A stretch of DNA of 64,000 bases, from positions 682,001-746,000 of the forward strand of contig NZ_CP032364.1 in the NCBI RefSeq assembly GCF_003589745.1. The letters are read 5' to 3'. The notes below the pieces were generated by a model that saw nothing but the letters and a program-made list of their open reading frames with translations, did no database searches and was not told the DNA's origin. Within the stretch, counting starts at the first letter, position 1. Each line of letters opens with the position of its first letter. Of this stretch, positions 19,387-28,920 are shown one piece after another. Source of the DNA: Lachnoanaerobaculum umeaense. Its GTDB lineage: Bacteria > Bacillota > Clostridia > Lachnospirales > Lachnospiraceae. The translations under genes were made by a program, and so were the position numbers.

Positions 19387-20763
19387 TTGAAAGAGATGAA
19401 TTTTAATGAGCTGAAGCACATATACTTTTGCGGTATAGGTGGCATAAGTATGAGCGGACTTGCAAGAGTACTTTTAGAAAAAGGCTTTAAGATAAGTGGT
19501 TCAGATGCAAAGGCAAGTAATATAACAAAAGATCTTGAAGATAGAGGAGTAAATATATTTATAGGTCAAAATGCCGGTAATATAACAGAAGATATAGATT
19601 TATTTGTATATACAGCGGCTATACATATGGATAATCCTGAGTTTGCTATGGTAGAAAAAATGAACATACCTATGATGTCCAGAGCGGAGTTGTTGGGATA
19701 TGTTATGTCAAAATTTAAAGAAGGCATTGCCATAAGTGGGACACATGGAAAGACTACTACTACCTCTATGTTGTCATATATTTTATTGGATTCAGGTGTG
19801 GATCCTACGATATCAGTTGGCGGAGTATTAAAGAAAATAGAAGGTAATATTCATATAGGGGCCGGTGATATATTTGTTACAGAAGCCTGTGAATATACCA
19901 ACAGTTTTTTAGAGTTGAATCCTACAATAAGTGTTATATTAAATGTTGAAGAGGATCATATGGATTTCTTTAAAGATATTGATGATATTAGAAATTCTTT
20001 TAAGGAATTTGTAAAAAACACAAGCTCTGAGGGTTGTATAATAATAAATGATCAGATTGAAAATAATGGAGAAATTATAGATGATTTCAAGGGTCATGTA
20101 ATAAGATATGGAAGTGAAAAATCGGATTGTTTTGTTACCAATATAAGATATGATGATTTTGGATATCCTACATTTGATCTTTGCCATAAGGGAAGTACAT
20201 ATAATGATGTGAAGCTTTGTGTGGGTGGAAAGCACAATATAGACAATGCTTTGGCATCTATTTGCGTTGCGTTTGAACTTGGCGTAAGTATAGAATATAT
20301 AAAAAAGGGACTTTTAGAGTTTGAAGGAGCAGATAGAAGATTTGAAATAAAGGGAAATCTTGGAAATATAACTGTAGTGGATGATTATGCACATCATCCA
20401 AGTGAGATTGCTGCTACTTTGAATATTGCAAAAAGATATCCGCATGACAGATTGGTGGTTGCTTTTCAGCCACATACATTTACAAGAACAAAGGCATTTT
20501 TTGAAGAGTTTGCTAATGCATTAAAAGATATAGATTGTTGTATTATAGCCAAGATCTATCCGGCTAGAGAAACTGATAACCTGGGTATGAGTGCCAAGCT
20601 TTTGTCAGACAGAATAAATGCTCTTGGCGGAAATTCAAAGGATTTTGATACCTTTGATGAAATTGAGAATTATCTTTTGGAGAATTTACATGACGGAGAT
20701 CTGTTCATAACCATGGGCGCGGGTGATATAGTAAGAGTAGGTGAGGTTTTGCTTGGTAAATAG
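19387..20763 (+). CDS. murC: UDP-N-acetylmuramate-L-alanine ligase
   Basis: Adds L-alanine to UDP-MurNAc in peptidoglycan synthesis. The 458-aa protein has the N-terminal 'IYFCGIGGISMSGLA' Rossmann loop, the ATP loop 'ISGTHGKTTTTSM' (~115-127), 'VTEACEYTNSFL', 'NVEEDHMDFF' and 'VVDDYAHHPSEI' (~325-336). I keep the TTG start at 19387 because GGGAGG lies seven bases before it, whereas the ATG nine bases downstream would be 16 bases from that site. Confidence 0.95.
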   Translation: MKEMNFNELKHIYFCGIGGISMSGLARVLLEKGFKISGSDAKASNITKDLEDRGVNIFIGQNAGNITEDIDLFVYTAAIHMDNPEFAMVEKMNIPMMSRAELLGYVMSKFKEGIAISGTHGKTTTTSMLSYILLDSGVDPTISVGGVLKKIEGNIHIGAGDIFVTEACEYTNSFLELNPTISVILNVEEDHMDFFKDIDDIRNSFKEFVKNTSSEGCIIINDQIENNGEIIDDFKGHVIRYGSEKSDCFVTNIRYDDFGYPTFDLCHKGSTYNDVKLCVGGKHNIDNALASICVAFELGVSIEYIKKGLLEFEGADRRFEIKGNLGNITVVDDYAHHPSEIAATLNIAKRYPHDRLVVAFQPHTFTRTKAFFEEFANALKDIDCCIIAKIYPARETDNLGMSAKLLSDRINALGGNSKDFDTFDEIENYLLENLHDGDLFITMGAGDIVRVGEVLLGK

Positions 20764-20819
20764 AAGATACCAAGCATATAATACATAAGTATTATGAAAT
20801 TAAAGACAAAGGGAGAGCT

Positions 20820-22049
20820 ATGAAGTACGAATTTTTAAAGGCAGATATAACAAACATTGTAAGTTTGCCGTCAGAATTTATAGATGAATATATGCTAAAG
20901 GCAAATGGTGATTATATAAAGGTATACCTTTTTATGCTGAGAAATGCCGGTAGACTGATAAATCCTGAAATCATAGCAGATGCCCTTGAACTTACTATAA
21001 AAGATGTAGAAAGAGCTATAGCATATTGGTGTAAGAGTGGAATATTGATTAAAAAAGAAGAAAATATTGCCAAGATTGGAAGTGATGACGATTTTCAAGA
21101 AATACTCCTTACAAAGAACCTACCAACTATAGAAGAATACGAAGAGGCGAAGCGTATTCTTATGGCTGCGAATGAAGTATATAAAAGGAGTGAAGCAGTA
21201 GAAAAAACGGATGTTGAAAATGCTGAGAGTATAGAGAATAAAGATAATACAGATGTTGAAAATACAAATGTAGAGTCGGAAGTAAATACAGATACTCCTG
21301 TAGTGGAAACACCGAATGTGATACCTGAGGTGGAAGTAAAAAAAGAAGAGCCACCTAAGCTTCCTGATAGAAGTTTGGTAGATTTGACGAAACTAAAGAG
21401 TGATGAAGACTTCCAGGAATTAGTGTTCTGTGTACAAACATATACTGAAAAGATATTCTCACCTATAGACACTGAAAAACTTGCATATTTGTACGATGTA
21501 ATAGGTATGTCAAAGGATCTGCTTGAATATATTGCAGAGGTGTCGGTGCAAAAGGGAAAGAAGAGTATAAGTTATATTGAAAAAGTGGCACTTTCATTCC
21601 ATGAAAAAGGCATTACGACTGTGGAGGAAGCCAAAGAGGACAATGTAAAATTCTATAATGAAAATAGAGCTGTGCTGAAAGCATTTGGAATATACGACAG
21701 GGTTTTGGCACCGGTTGAGTCCAGATATGTGAAGAAGTGGTTTGATGAATACTGCTTCAGCCCTGAAATTGTGGTTGAGGCTATTAATAGAACAGTGCTA
21801 AATACATCATCACAAAGCTTTTCTTATGCAGACGGTATACTTACAAGTTGGCATAAAGAAAATGTTCGTACACTTGCAGATGTAAAGGCACAGGATGAGA
21901 AGCATGGTGAAAAGGTTAAGAATGCACCGAAACCTTCAAATGGAGGTAATGGAGGAAATACATCAAAGTTCAATAATTTTGAACAAAGAAATGACAATAT
22001 TGATTCTGATATGCAGGACAAATTTTTAAATGAGTTGAATAAGTTATAA
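20820..22049 (+). CDS. DnaD-domain replication protein
   Basis: A 409-aa protein in the position of DnaD/DnaB primosome genes. The N-terminal ~110 residues resemble a winged-helix domain ('YIKVYLFMLRNAGRLINPEIIADAL'), followed by a Val/Glu/Asn/Thr-rich linker (~120-180). Two DnaB_2/DnaD-type helical domains follow (~195-280 and ~290-355), the second with the Y-x(3)-I-x(2)-W pattern in 'YADGILTSWHKENV'. The DnaI/DnaC-like ATPase gene follows immediately, so the pair probably loads the replicative helicase. Confidence 0.85.
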   Translation: MKYEFLKADITNIVSLPSEFIDEYMLKANGDYIKVYLFMLRNAGRLINPEIIADALELTIKDVERAIAYWCKSGILIKKEENIAKIGSDDDFQEILLTKNLPTIEEYEEAKRILMAANEVYKRSEAVEKTDVENAESIENKDNTDVENTNVESEVNTDTPVVETPNVIPEVEVKKEEPPKLPDRSLVDLTKLKSDEDFQELVFCVQTYTEKIFSPIDTEKLAYLYDVIGMSKDLLEYIAEVSVQKGKKSISYIEKVALSFHEKGITTVEEAKEDNVKFYNENRAVLKAFGIYDRVLAPVESRYVKKWFDEYCFSPEIVVEAINRTVLNTSSQSFSYADGILTSWHKENVRTLADVKAQDEKHGEKVKNAPKPSNGGNGGNTSKFNNFEQRNDNIDSDMQDKFLNELNKL

Positions 22050-22068
22050 TGTGGCTTGAAGGAGATAT

Positions 22069-23088
22069 ATGGCTATAGATAATTCCTCATATAATGCAAT
22101 AATGAGAGAATATGAAAATATAAGAGCAAACAACAGGGCTGCACAGGTTAGAAGAATCGAAGAAGTATATGAAAAAATACCACAGATGCAGGACTTGAAC
22201 AATTCTACGGGAAGCATGGCTGTTTTAAGATATAAGGAGAGTCTTAAGTCCGGAAATATTTCAATGTCAAACTTGAAAAAAGATATTGAAGGTATAAAGA
22301 ATGACAAAGAGAGGCTTTTGCTTGAAGCCGGTTTTCCAAAGGATTATATGGAAATGAGATATGACTGTGTGGATTGCAAGGATACCGGATACATTGAAGG
22401 AGGGAAATGCCATTGTTTGCAGTCTAAGATAAGAAAACTCTTATATTCACAGTCAAACTTGGAAAATATATTGGATAAAGAAAATTTTGAAAACTTTTCA
22501 TTTGATTACTATGACGATAAAACCATTCTTTCAGGGCAGAATATGACAAATGCTGCATATATGGATGGTGTAAAGAAATTTTGTGAGAAATATATAGATA
22601 AATACTTTAATGCAGATAAAAGCAAAAATGCAACGGATTCAGTTGAAGGTAATTATAGAAGAAGTATTGTGTTCAGTGGAAATACAGGAGTGGGAAAGAC
22701 CTATCTAAGTAACTGTATTGCAAAAGTTTTGCTGGACAGATACTACTCTGTAATATATCTCAGTGCCAAAGAGCTTTTTGAGACTATGGTAAAGGTTAAT
22801 ATTGAAAAGAATGAGGAGCAAAGATATTCACTTTTAGCTAAAGAGGTTTATGACTGTGATATGTTAATAATTGATGATCTAGGATCAGAACTTTTCAATC
22901 ACTTTACAACAAGTGAATTTTTCCATATAATAAACCGTAGAATTAATACCGAAAAATCCACTATAATATCAACTAATCTTAGCTTGGACAAGATGAGGGA
23001 TACATATAGTGAGAGGGTTACTTCTCGTATAAGAAAAAGTTTTATTTATATTAGGTTGTTTGGAAATGATATTAGAGCCAGACTATGA
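22069..23088 (+). CDS. DnaI/DnaC-like helicase-loader ATPase
   Basis: A 339-aa AAA+ protein. The N-terminal part is a DnaI-type helicase-interaction region with a zinc-binding cluster 'CVDCKDTGYIEGGKCHC' (~residues 100-116). The ATPase core has Walker A 'SGNTGVGKTYLSNC' (~197-210), Walker B 'LIIDDLGSE' (~265-273) and a sensor segment 'STIISTNLSLDKM'. With the DnaD protein upstream it forms a helicase-loading pair. Its end lies ten bases before the prs ATG, and the prs ribosome binding site overlaps its last codons. Confidence 0.88.
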   Translation: MAIDNSSYNAIMREYENIRANNRAAQVRRIEEVYEKIPQMQDLNNSTGSMAVLRYKESLKSGNISMSNLKKDIEGIKNDKERLLLEAGFPKDYMEMRYDCVDCKDTGYIEGGKCHCLQSKIRKLLYSQSNLENILDKENFENFSFDYYDDKTILSGQNMTNAAYMDGVKKFCEKYIDKYFNADKSKNATDSVEGNYRRSIVFSGNTGVGKTYLSNCIAKVLLDRYYSVIYLSAKELFETMVKVNIEKNEEQRYSLLAKEVYDCDMLIIDDLGSELFNHFTTSEFFHIINRRINTEKSTIISTNLSLDKMRDTYSERVTSRIRKSFIYIRLFGNDIRARL

Positions 23089-23098
23089 TGGAGGGAAA

Positions 23099-24274
23099 AT
23101 GTTATACGAAGATAAGAAGATAGATTCTATTCCTGTAGGTCCACTTGGGCTGATACCCCTTAAGGGTATGGAAGAATTCACAAAGAAGGTGAATGCTTAC
23201 TTAGTTGAGTGGCGTAAGGAGAGAGAGAGTGAGCATAAAGATACGCTTTTATTCTCCGAATATGAGAAGGACAACTACATTATAAAGTCTACAATTTCCA
23301 GATTCGGTTCAGGTGAGGCAAAGGGCACTATAGAAGAATCTGTAAGAGGTGATGATTTGTATTTGCTTGTGGATGTATGTAATTACTCTATGACATATTC
23401 ACTGTCAGGTAAGATAAACCATATGTCTCCGGATGATCATTTTCAGGATTTGAAGAGAATCATTGCCGCTATAGCCGGAAAGGCAAGAAGGATAACTGTT
23501 ATAATGCCTTTCTTGTATGAGAGTCGTCAACATAAGAAAACAGGAAGAGAGTCATTAGACTGTGCATTGGCATTGCAGGAACTTACAAATATGGGTGTGG
23601 ACAATATCATTACATTTGATGCACATGATCCTAGGGTGCAAAATGCAATTCCACTAAAGGGATTTGAAACTGTACAGCCAATATATCAATATACAAAAGG
23701 GCTCTTAAAGAATTTTCCTGATTTGAAGGTGGATTCTGAACATATGATGATAATATCACCTGATGAAGGTGGTATGAGAAGAGCTATATACTTTGCAAAT
23801 ATGTTAAAACTTGATGTAGGCATGTTCTATAAGAGAAGAGATTATACAAAGGTTGTAGATGGTAGAAATCCTATTATAGCACATGAGTTCCTAGGCTCTG
23901 ATGTGGAGGGCAAGGATTTAGTTATCATAGACGATATGATATCATCAGGAGAAAGCGTTCAGGAAGTTGCAAAGGAATTGAAAAAGAGAAAGGCAAAGAG
24001 AGTTTTTGTCTGTGCAACTTTTGGACTGTTTACAAATGGATTTGCTAAGTTTGATAAGTACTATGAAAATGGCATTATAGATGGCATCTTTACTACTAAT
24101 CTGGTCTACCAGTCACCAAATCTGTTGAGCAAACCTTATTATTATAATGTTGAGATGAGTAAGTATGTAGCACTTATCATAGACAATTTAAATCATGATT
24201 CTACTATAAGTGGCCTTTTGACACCTACAAACAGAATCAATAATTTCCTGGAAAGGGTTAAGAACAAAAAATAG
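23099..24274 (+). CDS. prs: Ribose-phosphate pyrophosphokinase (PRPP synthetase)
   Basis: Makes PRPP, the substrate for PyrE and for de novo purine synthesis. I start at ATG 23099 (391 aa), which has GGAGGG directly upstream; upstream in-frame codons lie inside the loader gene. Motifs are 'IMPFLYESRQHKK' (ATP loop, ~140-150), 'NIITFDAHDPRVQNAIP' and the PRPP signature 'LVIIDDMISSGESVQEVA' (~275-295). The protein is longer than the ~315-aa classical Prs, a form I associate with clostridia. Confidence 0.92.
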   Translation: MLYEDKKIDSIPVGPLGLIPLKGMEEFTKKVNAYLVEWRKERESEHKDTLLFSEYEKDNYIIKSTISRFGSGEAKGTIEESVRGDDLYLLVDVCNYSMTYSLSGKINHMSPDDHFQDLKRIIAAIAGKARRITVIMPFLYESRQHKKTGRESLDCALALQELTNMGVDNIITFDAHDPRVQNAIPLKGFETVQPIYQYTKGLLKNFPDLKVDSEHMMIISPDEGGMRRAIYFANMLKLDVGMFYKRRDYTKVVDGRNPIIAHEFLGSDVEGKDLVIIDDMISSGESVQEVAKELKKRKAKRVFVCATFGLFTNGFAKFDKYYENGIIDGIFTTNLVYQSPNLLSKPYYYNVEMSKYVALIIDNLNHDSTISGLLTPTNRINNFLERVKNKK

Positions 24275-24292
24275 TATATAAGGTTTTGGGTT

Positions 24293-25006
24293 ATGATAGT
24301 AGTAATATGTGATGATAATCCAATAGAACGAGAAAACTTATTAGAAGTTACCACACATATATCAAAATCTGAAGGCTATGATGCTGAGTTTGAGGTGTTT
24401 GAAAATGCCAAACAGATGTTATTTGAACTTGAGGATAAATTAGAACTTATAGATGTGATACTTTTAGATATAAATATGCCGGGAATTGATGGTATGGAAG
24501 CGGCATTAAAACTTCGTTCAAATGGATATATCGGTGAAATAGTATTTACAACAGTTTCAAAAAGTCATATGTTGGGAGCGTTTGATGTTAGAGCTTTTAA
24601 CTATATTGTAAAAGGTGAGACTGATAGTGCCAAAACTGTAAGGATAATAAAGGGTGTACTTGGAATAGCATCTGAAAAGTCAAAAGAGTATATGCTCTTT
24701 ACAGGTATTGGAGAATATCGCAATATAGCGATAAATGATATAAAGTATTTTGAAGTTAGAGGAAAAATAATAACTGTATATTATGGAAGCAAGAGTTTTG
24801 AGTTTATTTCAACTATTGGAAAGCTTGAAAATCTTCTGTTTACAAAGGGTTTTTTGAGAGTGCATAGATCATTTTTGGTATCATTGCAGTATATAAAAAC
24901 ATTCACTTATGAGGAAGTTACCTTAATAGATCGAACTGTGATTTCAGTAGGTAGAAAATACTATAGTGGATTAAAAGAGGCAATGAAAGAAAATGCAATA
25001 GGGTGA
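24293..25006 (+). CDS. LytTR-type response regulator
   Basis: A 237-aa regulator with a receiver domain (residues ~1-120: 'VVICDDNP', phosphoacceptor Asp in 'DVILLDINMPGIDGM' ~60, 'AFDVRAFNYIVKG' with the conserved Lys) and a C-terminal LytTR DNA-binding domain ('GEYRNIAINDIKYFEVRGKIITVYYG', 'FLRVHRSFLVSLQYIKTF'). No sensor kinase is next to it. The neighbours downstream are two membrane-anchored proteins that could be part of its signalling or its targets; that is inference. Confidence 0.9.
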   Translation: MIVVICDDNPIERENLLEVTTHISKSEGYDAEFEVFENAKQMLFELEDKLELIDVILLDINMPGIDGMEAALKLRSNGYIGEIVFTTVSKSHMLGAFDVRAFNYIVKGETDSAKTVRIIKGVLGIASEKSKEYMLFTGIGEYRNIAINDIKYFEVRGKIITVYYGSKSFEFISTIGKLENLLFTKGFLRVHRSFLVSLQYIKTFTYEEVTLIDRTVISVGRKYYSGLKEAMKENAIG

Positions 25007-25010
25007 TAAG

Positions 25011-26003
25011 ATGAAAAAATATAACGCAATGGTGGCTGTGTCATTAGTATTGGCAACGGCCTTTATATCGATACAAGGGGTGGACGCTATTATTGCGTCG
25101 CCCCTGGAAGTAACAGGATATTCAATTGGTGAGTTTGGCTTGCATACAGATAGTAATGCCGGTGGTGGCGGTACTGTTGATAACTATGGAGAGTGGATAA
25201 TTTTAAGAGAACCTACAATGTATGAGGATGGTTTGAAGAAAAGAGAGTATATTTCAACTGATGGTACAAGGTATGAGGAGTATGAGGTTATTCCAAGACT
25301 CTTACCATATCCTATGCCATTGCCTTCAATTACGACACCTCCAGTTACAAAACCGGTAGAAACTACCGAAAGTAGTAGAGATGGCTCTACAAAGGATGAT
25401 TCTGCAACAAAGTCAAATGTAAGGAAGCATTCAAGACATAGAATTTCAGGGAAACAAAAGGGTGTAGACAAGGCAAGTAATGCAAATGATGTAACTAAGC
25501 CATATAAGGAAAGTACTGACAGTACAAATAGAGAAAAAAGTACGGAAGCTACTACTGAAAATATAAAATCAGATGCAAGCAAAAGAGTTGAAAAATCAGA
25601 TAAAAAAAATGACTCAAGTAAAGAAACTACTGAATCAAGAAGTGATGTAAACAATATTACCTCCGGTACAGACAACAATATAGAAAGTTCCGTGTCAGAG
25701 CCGGCAGAAATGTCTACTGAAATAGATGAGAAGAGTGAAGTGCAGACAGATATTACAGAGCAGACTATAGATATTGAAGATTCTGCACATGTAGAACAAG
25801 AATCTGAGGGAGCTATAAATGTAGATGCAGTTGTATCAAAGGATAAGCGTTTTAATAGATATGATGGAGCTACAATCTTAGCTGCAGGTGCATATACTTG
25901 GTGGGTAGCCATTGTTTTGTTGCCAATGATAAATGCTTTGAAATGGATAAATAAAAAGAGAAGAGAAAAATCGAGGAGCAATGTTAATAAGAAATATAAT
26001 TGA
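25011..26003 (+). CDS. Secreted Ser/Thr-rich protein with a C-terminal membrane anchor, unknown function
   Basis: A 330-aa protein. Residues 1-28 form a signal peptide ('MKKYNAMVAVSLVLATAFIS'). Residues ~30-105 are a short folded-looking segment with glycine-rich and proline-rich parts ('PRLLPYPMPLPSITTPPV'). Residues ~110-275 are low-complexity Ser/Thr/Asp/Glu/Lys repeats typical of an extended wall-spanning stalk. A hydrophobic helix at ~290-308 is followed by a basic tail ('KKRREKSRSNVNKK'), so it should be anchored in the membrane with a cytoplasmic tail. No family is recognised. The coding region holds a strong hairpin (25076-25105). Confidence 0.6.
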   Translation: MKKYNAMVAVSLVLATAFISIQGVDAIIASPLEVTGYSIGEFGLHTDSNAGGGGTVDNYGEWIILREPTMYEDGLKKREYISTDGTRYEEYEVIPRLLPYPMPLPSITTPPVTKPVETTESSRDGSTKDDSATKSNVRKHSRHRISGKQKGVDKASNANDVTKPYKESTDSTNREKSTEATTENIKSDASKRVEKSDKKNDSSKETTESRSDVNNITSGTDNNIESSVSEPAEMSTEIDEKSEVQTDITEQTIDIEDSAHVEQESEGAINVDAVVSKDKRFNRYDGATILAAGAYTWWVAIVLLPMINALKWINKKRREKSRSNVNKKYN

Positions 26004-26136
26004 GATTGTATTAGTTATTATATTATTCATTGTAGGCATTATATTGTATTTCTATTTAAAAAGAAAAATTGATGATGCCGAATCTGATCTTGTGATCAGA
26101 AAGAAAAAAGAAATAAAGGAAGATATTGAGGGTTAA
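25981..26136 (+). CDS. Small single-pass membrane protein, 51 aa
   Basis: ATG 25981 overlaps the end of the preceding gene by 23 bases and has a perfect GAGGAG four bases upstream, which strongly supports it as real. The peptide starts MLIRNIIEIVLVIILFIVG, giving one transmembrane helix (~5-27), followed by a charged tail of alternating Lys/Arg and Asp/Glu ending in EIKEDIEG. No family recognised. Probably co-translated with the anchored Ser/Thr-rich protein. Confidence 0.65.
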   Translation: MLIRNIIEIVLVIILFIVGIILYFYLKRKIDDAESDLVIRKKKEIKEDIEG

Positions 26137-26142
26137 ATAAAA

Positions 26143-27582
26143 ATGTCTAAGGAAAAGAAGCTTGTAGAAGAAATTACTTCCATGGAAACAGACTTTGCGA
26201 GGTGGTATACAGACATCGTGCTTAAGGCAGAGCTTGTAGACTATACAAGTGTAAAAGGTTGCCTTGTAATAAGACCTGCCGGTTATGCAATATGGGAAAA
26301 TATGAAAAATGAAATAGACAGAAGATTTAAAGAAACCGGCATTCAAAACTGCTACTTACCGATGTTCATACCTGAGAGTCTATTACAAAAAGAGGCAGAC
26401 CATGTAGAAGGTTTTGCACCGGAAGTGGCATGGGTAACTCATGGAGGGCTTGAAGAATTGGATGAAAGACTATGTGTCAGACCTACATCTGAAACATTGT
26501 TTTGCGACTACTACTCAAAGGTTGTAAAGAGCTATAGAGATTTGCCACAGCTTTTAAATCAGTGGTGTTCAGTAGTAAGATGGGAGAAGACTACAAGACC
26601 TTTCCTTCGTTCAAGAGAGTTTTTGTGGCAGGAAGGACATACAGTTCATGCTAGTGCCAAGGAAGCACATGATAGAACTGTACAGATGCTTGAAGTATAT
26701 GCAGACTTCTTTGAGAAAGACTTGGCAATACCGGTTATCAGGGGTATAAAGACTGATAAAGAAAAGTTTGCAGGTGCTGAGGCTACATATACAATAGAGG
26801 CACTTATGCATGACGGAAAGGCACTGCAGTCAGGTACCAGTCATTACTTCGGAGATGGCTTTGCAAAGGCATTTGATGTAACATTTACAGATAAGGACAA
26901 TCAAATCAAGCCGGTTTTTGAGACCTCATTTGGTATGACTACAAGAATAATAGGTGCTGTTATAATGGTACATGGTGACAATTCAGGTCTTAAACTGCCA
27001 CCACATATAGCACCAATTCAAGTAAATATTATACCGGTAGCAGCACATAAAGAGGGTGTACTGGATGCTGCGAATGCACTTAAGAACAGATTGGTTGCGG
27101 CAGGAGTAAGGGTAAAACTTGATGATAGTGAGAAGAGTCCGGGATTTAAGTTTGCAGAGTCAGAGATGAGAGGTATACCTCTAAGAATAGAGATTGGACC
27201 TAAGGATATTGAAAATAATCAATGTGTATTTGTTAGAAGAGATAATGGTGAAAAGATATTTGTTTCACTTGAAAATGTAGAGAGTGAAGCCAAGGAATGT
27301 CTGGAGAATATTCAAACAAATATGTATGAAACTGCACTTGCACATAGAGAAGCTCATACTTATGAGGCAAGAACTATGGAAGAGTTTAAGGACATTGCAG
27401 ATAATAAGCCCGGATTTATCAAGGCTATGTGGTGTGGTGATAGAGCTTGTGAGGACAAGATAAAGGAAGAAGCAGGAGCTACATCAAGATGTATGCCTGA
27501 AGCACAGGAGCAGCTGAGTGATGTATGCGTTTGCTGCGGTAAGAAGGCTACAAAGATGGTCTACTGGGGAAAAGCATATTAA
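26143..27582 (+). CDS. proS: Prolyl-tRNA synthetase (short, archaeal/eukaryal type)
   Basis: Charges tRNA-Pro. The 479-aa length, lack of the bacterial editing insertion and the motifs '[17 protein letters not shown]' (motif 2 region, ~116), '[16 protein letters not shown]' and '[18 protein letters not shown]' identify the ProS type 3 form found in many Firmicutes. The zinc-binding C-terminal part with '[18 protein letters not shown]' (ending on Tyr) confirms this. It follows the 51-aa gene by six bases. Confidence 0.95.
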   Translation: MSKEKKLVEEITSMETDFARWYTDIVLKAELVDYTSVKGCLVIRPAGYAIWENMKNEIDRRFKETGIQNCYLPMFIPESLLQKEADHVEGFAPEVAWVTHGGLEELDERLCVRPTSETLFCDYYSKVVKSYRDLPQLLNQWCSVVRWEKTTRPFLRSREFLWQEGHTVHASAKEAHDRTVQMLEVYADFFEKDLAIPVIRGIKTDKEKFAGAEATYTIEALMHDGKALQSGTSHYFGDGFAKAFDVTFTDKDNQIKPVFETSFGMTTRIIGAVIMVHGDNSGLKLPPHIAPIQVNIIPVAAHKEGVLDAANALKNRLVAAGVRVKLDDSEKSPGFKFAESEMRGIPLRIEIGPKDIENNQCVFVRRDNGEKIFVSLENVESEAKECLENIQTNMYETALAHREAHTYEARTMEEFKDIADNKPGFIKAMWCGDRACEDKIKEEAGATSRCMPEAQEQLSDVCVCCGKKATKMVYWGKAY

Positions 27583-27594
27583 ATTTTAAAGGAG

Positions 27595-27620
27595 ACCGCA
27601 GTCAAAGGGCTGCGGTTTTA
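27595..27620 (+). terminator. Intrinsic terminator after proS
   Basis: ACCGCAG (27595-27601) pairs with CTGCGGT (27610-27616) around an 8-nt loop, followed by TTT. The T tract is short and the cca start is only 18 bases away, so read-through is likely. Confidence 0.6.
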
Positions 27621-27637
27621 ATGTGGTGGAGAAAATA

Positions 27638-28852
27638 ATGATAATTGATTTACCTAAGAATGTTGAAAAAATCATAGAGCGTTTAGAAGAAAATGGTTTT
27701 GAGGGATTTGCTGTAGGAGGATGCGTAAGAGATTCACTACTGCAAAAGACTCCAACAGACTGGGATATAACGACAAACGCTCTACCAAATGAAATGAAAA
27801 AGATATTCAAAAAAACATTTGATACAGGTATTGCACATGGTACGATTACAGTGCTTATGGATGGTATAGGCTATGAACTGACTACATATAGAATAGATGG
27901 AAACTATTCTGATGGAAGACATCCGGATACAGTTTCATTTAGTAGAAATTTGTCAGAAGATCTATGTAGAAGAGATTTTACAATAAATGCAATGGCATAT
28001 TCACATAAAAGAGGGATAGTAGACTTATATAATGGGAGAGAGGATCTTGATAAAGGCATTATAAGGGCAGTTGGAGATGCAAAAAAAAGATTTGATGAAG
28101 ATGCACTGAGAATGCTTCGAGCAATCAGATTTTCATCACAGCTTGGCTTTGAAATAGAGGAGTCTACATTTGATGCAATAAAAGAGAAGTCTGCTATTTT
28201 ATCAAAGGTGAGTAAGGAGAGAGTGTTTGTAGAACTCAACAAGACTCTTTGTGGTGATTTTGCAGGAAATATAAAATCAATATATAAGAGTGGTCTTAAT
28301 AGATATATTGGAAAAGAATTTGCTAAGTTAAAAGAAGAGTTCTATGATTTTTATCCAAGAAAATTAGGTGATGAAAAGCATATGTATTGGACTGCTTTTT
28401 TGCAGGATATAAAGGATACGGGTTCGTTAAAGAAGATATTTTTTGAGCTGAAGTCTGATAATGCTACAAGAAACAATACCTGTTTGCTTGTAGAAGAACT
28501 TCGACTTCCATTGCCTGAGAGTGATGAGGACATCAGGTGGTCATTAAACAGATTGGGTTATAAGTTGTTTGAGGATTATCTGAAAATATGTAAAAGTGAT
28601 AAGAGAAAAGAAGCAGATTTGCCAAAGATATACGCTATAGAAAAAAGTTATGAGAAAATAAAAAAGGAGAACCATCCATTTGAGATAAACATGTTGGATA
28701 TCACAGGCAGGGATTTAATTGAACTTGGAATACCAAAGGGTCCGTGTATCGGAGACACTCTTGAATACTTATTGAAAATAGCAATAAAAGACCCTGATTC
28801 AAACAAAAAAGAAAAACTTATCGAGAAAATAGATAAGAATATAATTTCTTAA
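27638..28852 (+). CDS. cca: CCA tRNA nucleotidyltransferase
   Basis: Adds or repairs the CCA end of tRNAs. The start is ATG 27638 (404 aa), with GGTGGAG six bases upstream; a GTG at 27623 is possible. Class II features: 'FAVGGCVRDSLL' (~residues 23-34), metal-binding 'DWDITTNA' (~42-49), 'RRDFTINAMAYS' (~112-123) and the base-recognition 'DEDALRMLRAIRFSSQLGFEIE' segment (~148-170). No HD domain is apparent. Confidence 0.92.
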   Translation: MIIDLPKNVEKIIERLEENGFEGFAVGGCVRDSLLQKTPTDWDITTNALPNEMKKIFKKTFDTGIAHGTITVLMDGIGYELTTYRIDGNYSDGRHPDTVSFSRNLSEDLCRRDFTINAMAYSHKRGIVDLYNGREDLDKGIIRAVGDAKKRFDEDALRMLRAIRFSSQLGFEIEESTFDAIKEKSAILSKVSKERVFVELNKTLCGDFAGNIKSIYKSGLNRYIGKEFAKLKEEFYDFYPRKLGDEKHMYWTAFLQDIKDTGSLKKIFFELKSDNATRNNTCLLVEELRLPLPESDEDIRWSLNRLGYKLFEDYLKICKSDKRKEADLPKIYAIEKSYEKIKKENHPFEINMLDITGRDLIELGIPKGPCIGDTLEYLLKIAIKDPDSNKKEKLIEKIDKNIIS

Positions 28853-28860
28853 ATACAAAC

Positions 28861-28920
28861 AGCTTTTATTTTACAATCCTATATGGACTGAAAATAAAAG
28901 CTGATTTTATTATTTTCTAT
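28861..28920. terminator. Bidirectional terminator between convergent genes
   Basis: A 12-bp perfect stem (AGCTTTTATTTT / AAAATAAAAGCT, 28861-28872 and 28891-28902) with an 18-nt loop is followed by a T-rich stretch. It lies between cca and the minus-strand membrane protein gene and can serve both. Confidence 0.75.

Noticed and set aside
25184..25981. A 265-codon minus-strand frame opposite the Ser/Thr-rich protein
   Set aside because: It mirrors low-complexity Ser/Thr codons, has no ribosome binding site and no recognisable domain.
26100..26143. T-box leader for proS
   Set aside because: There is no leader space; proS begins six bases after the preceding gene.
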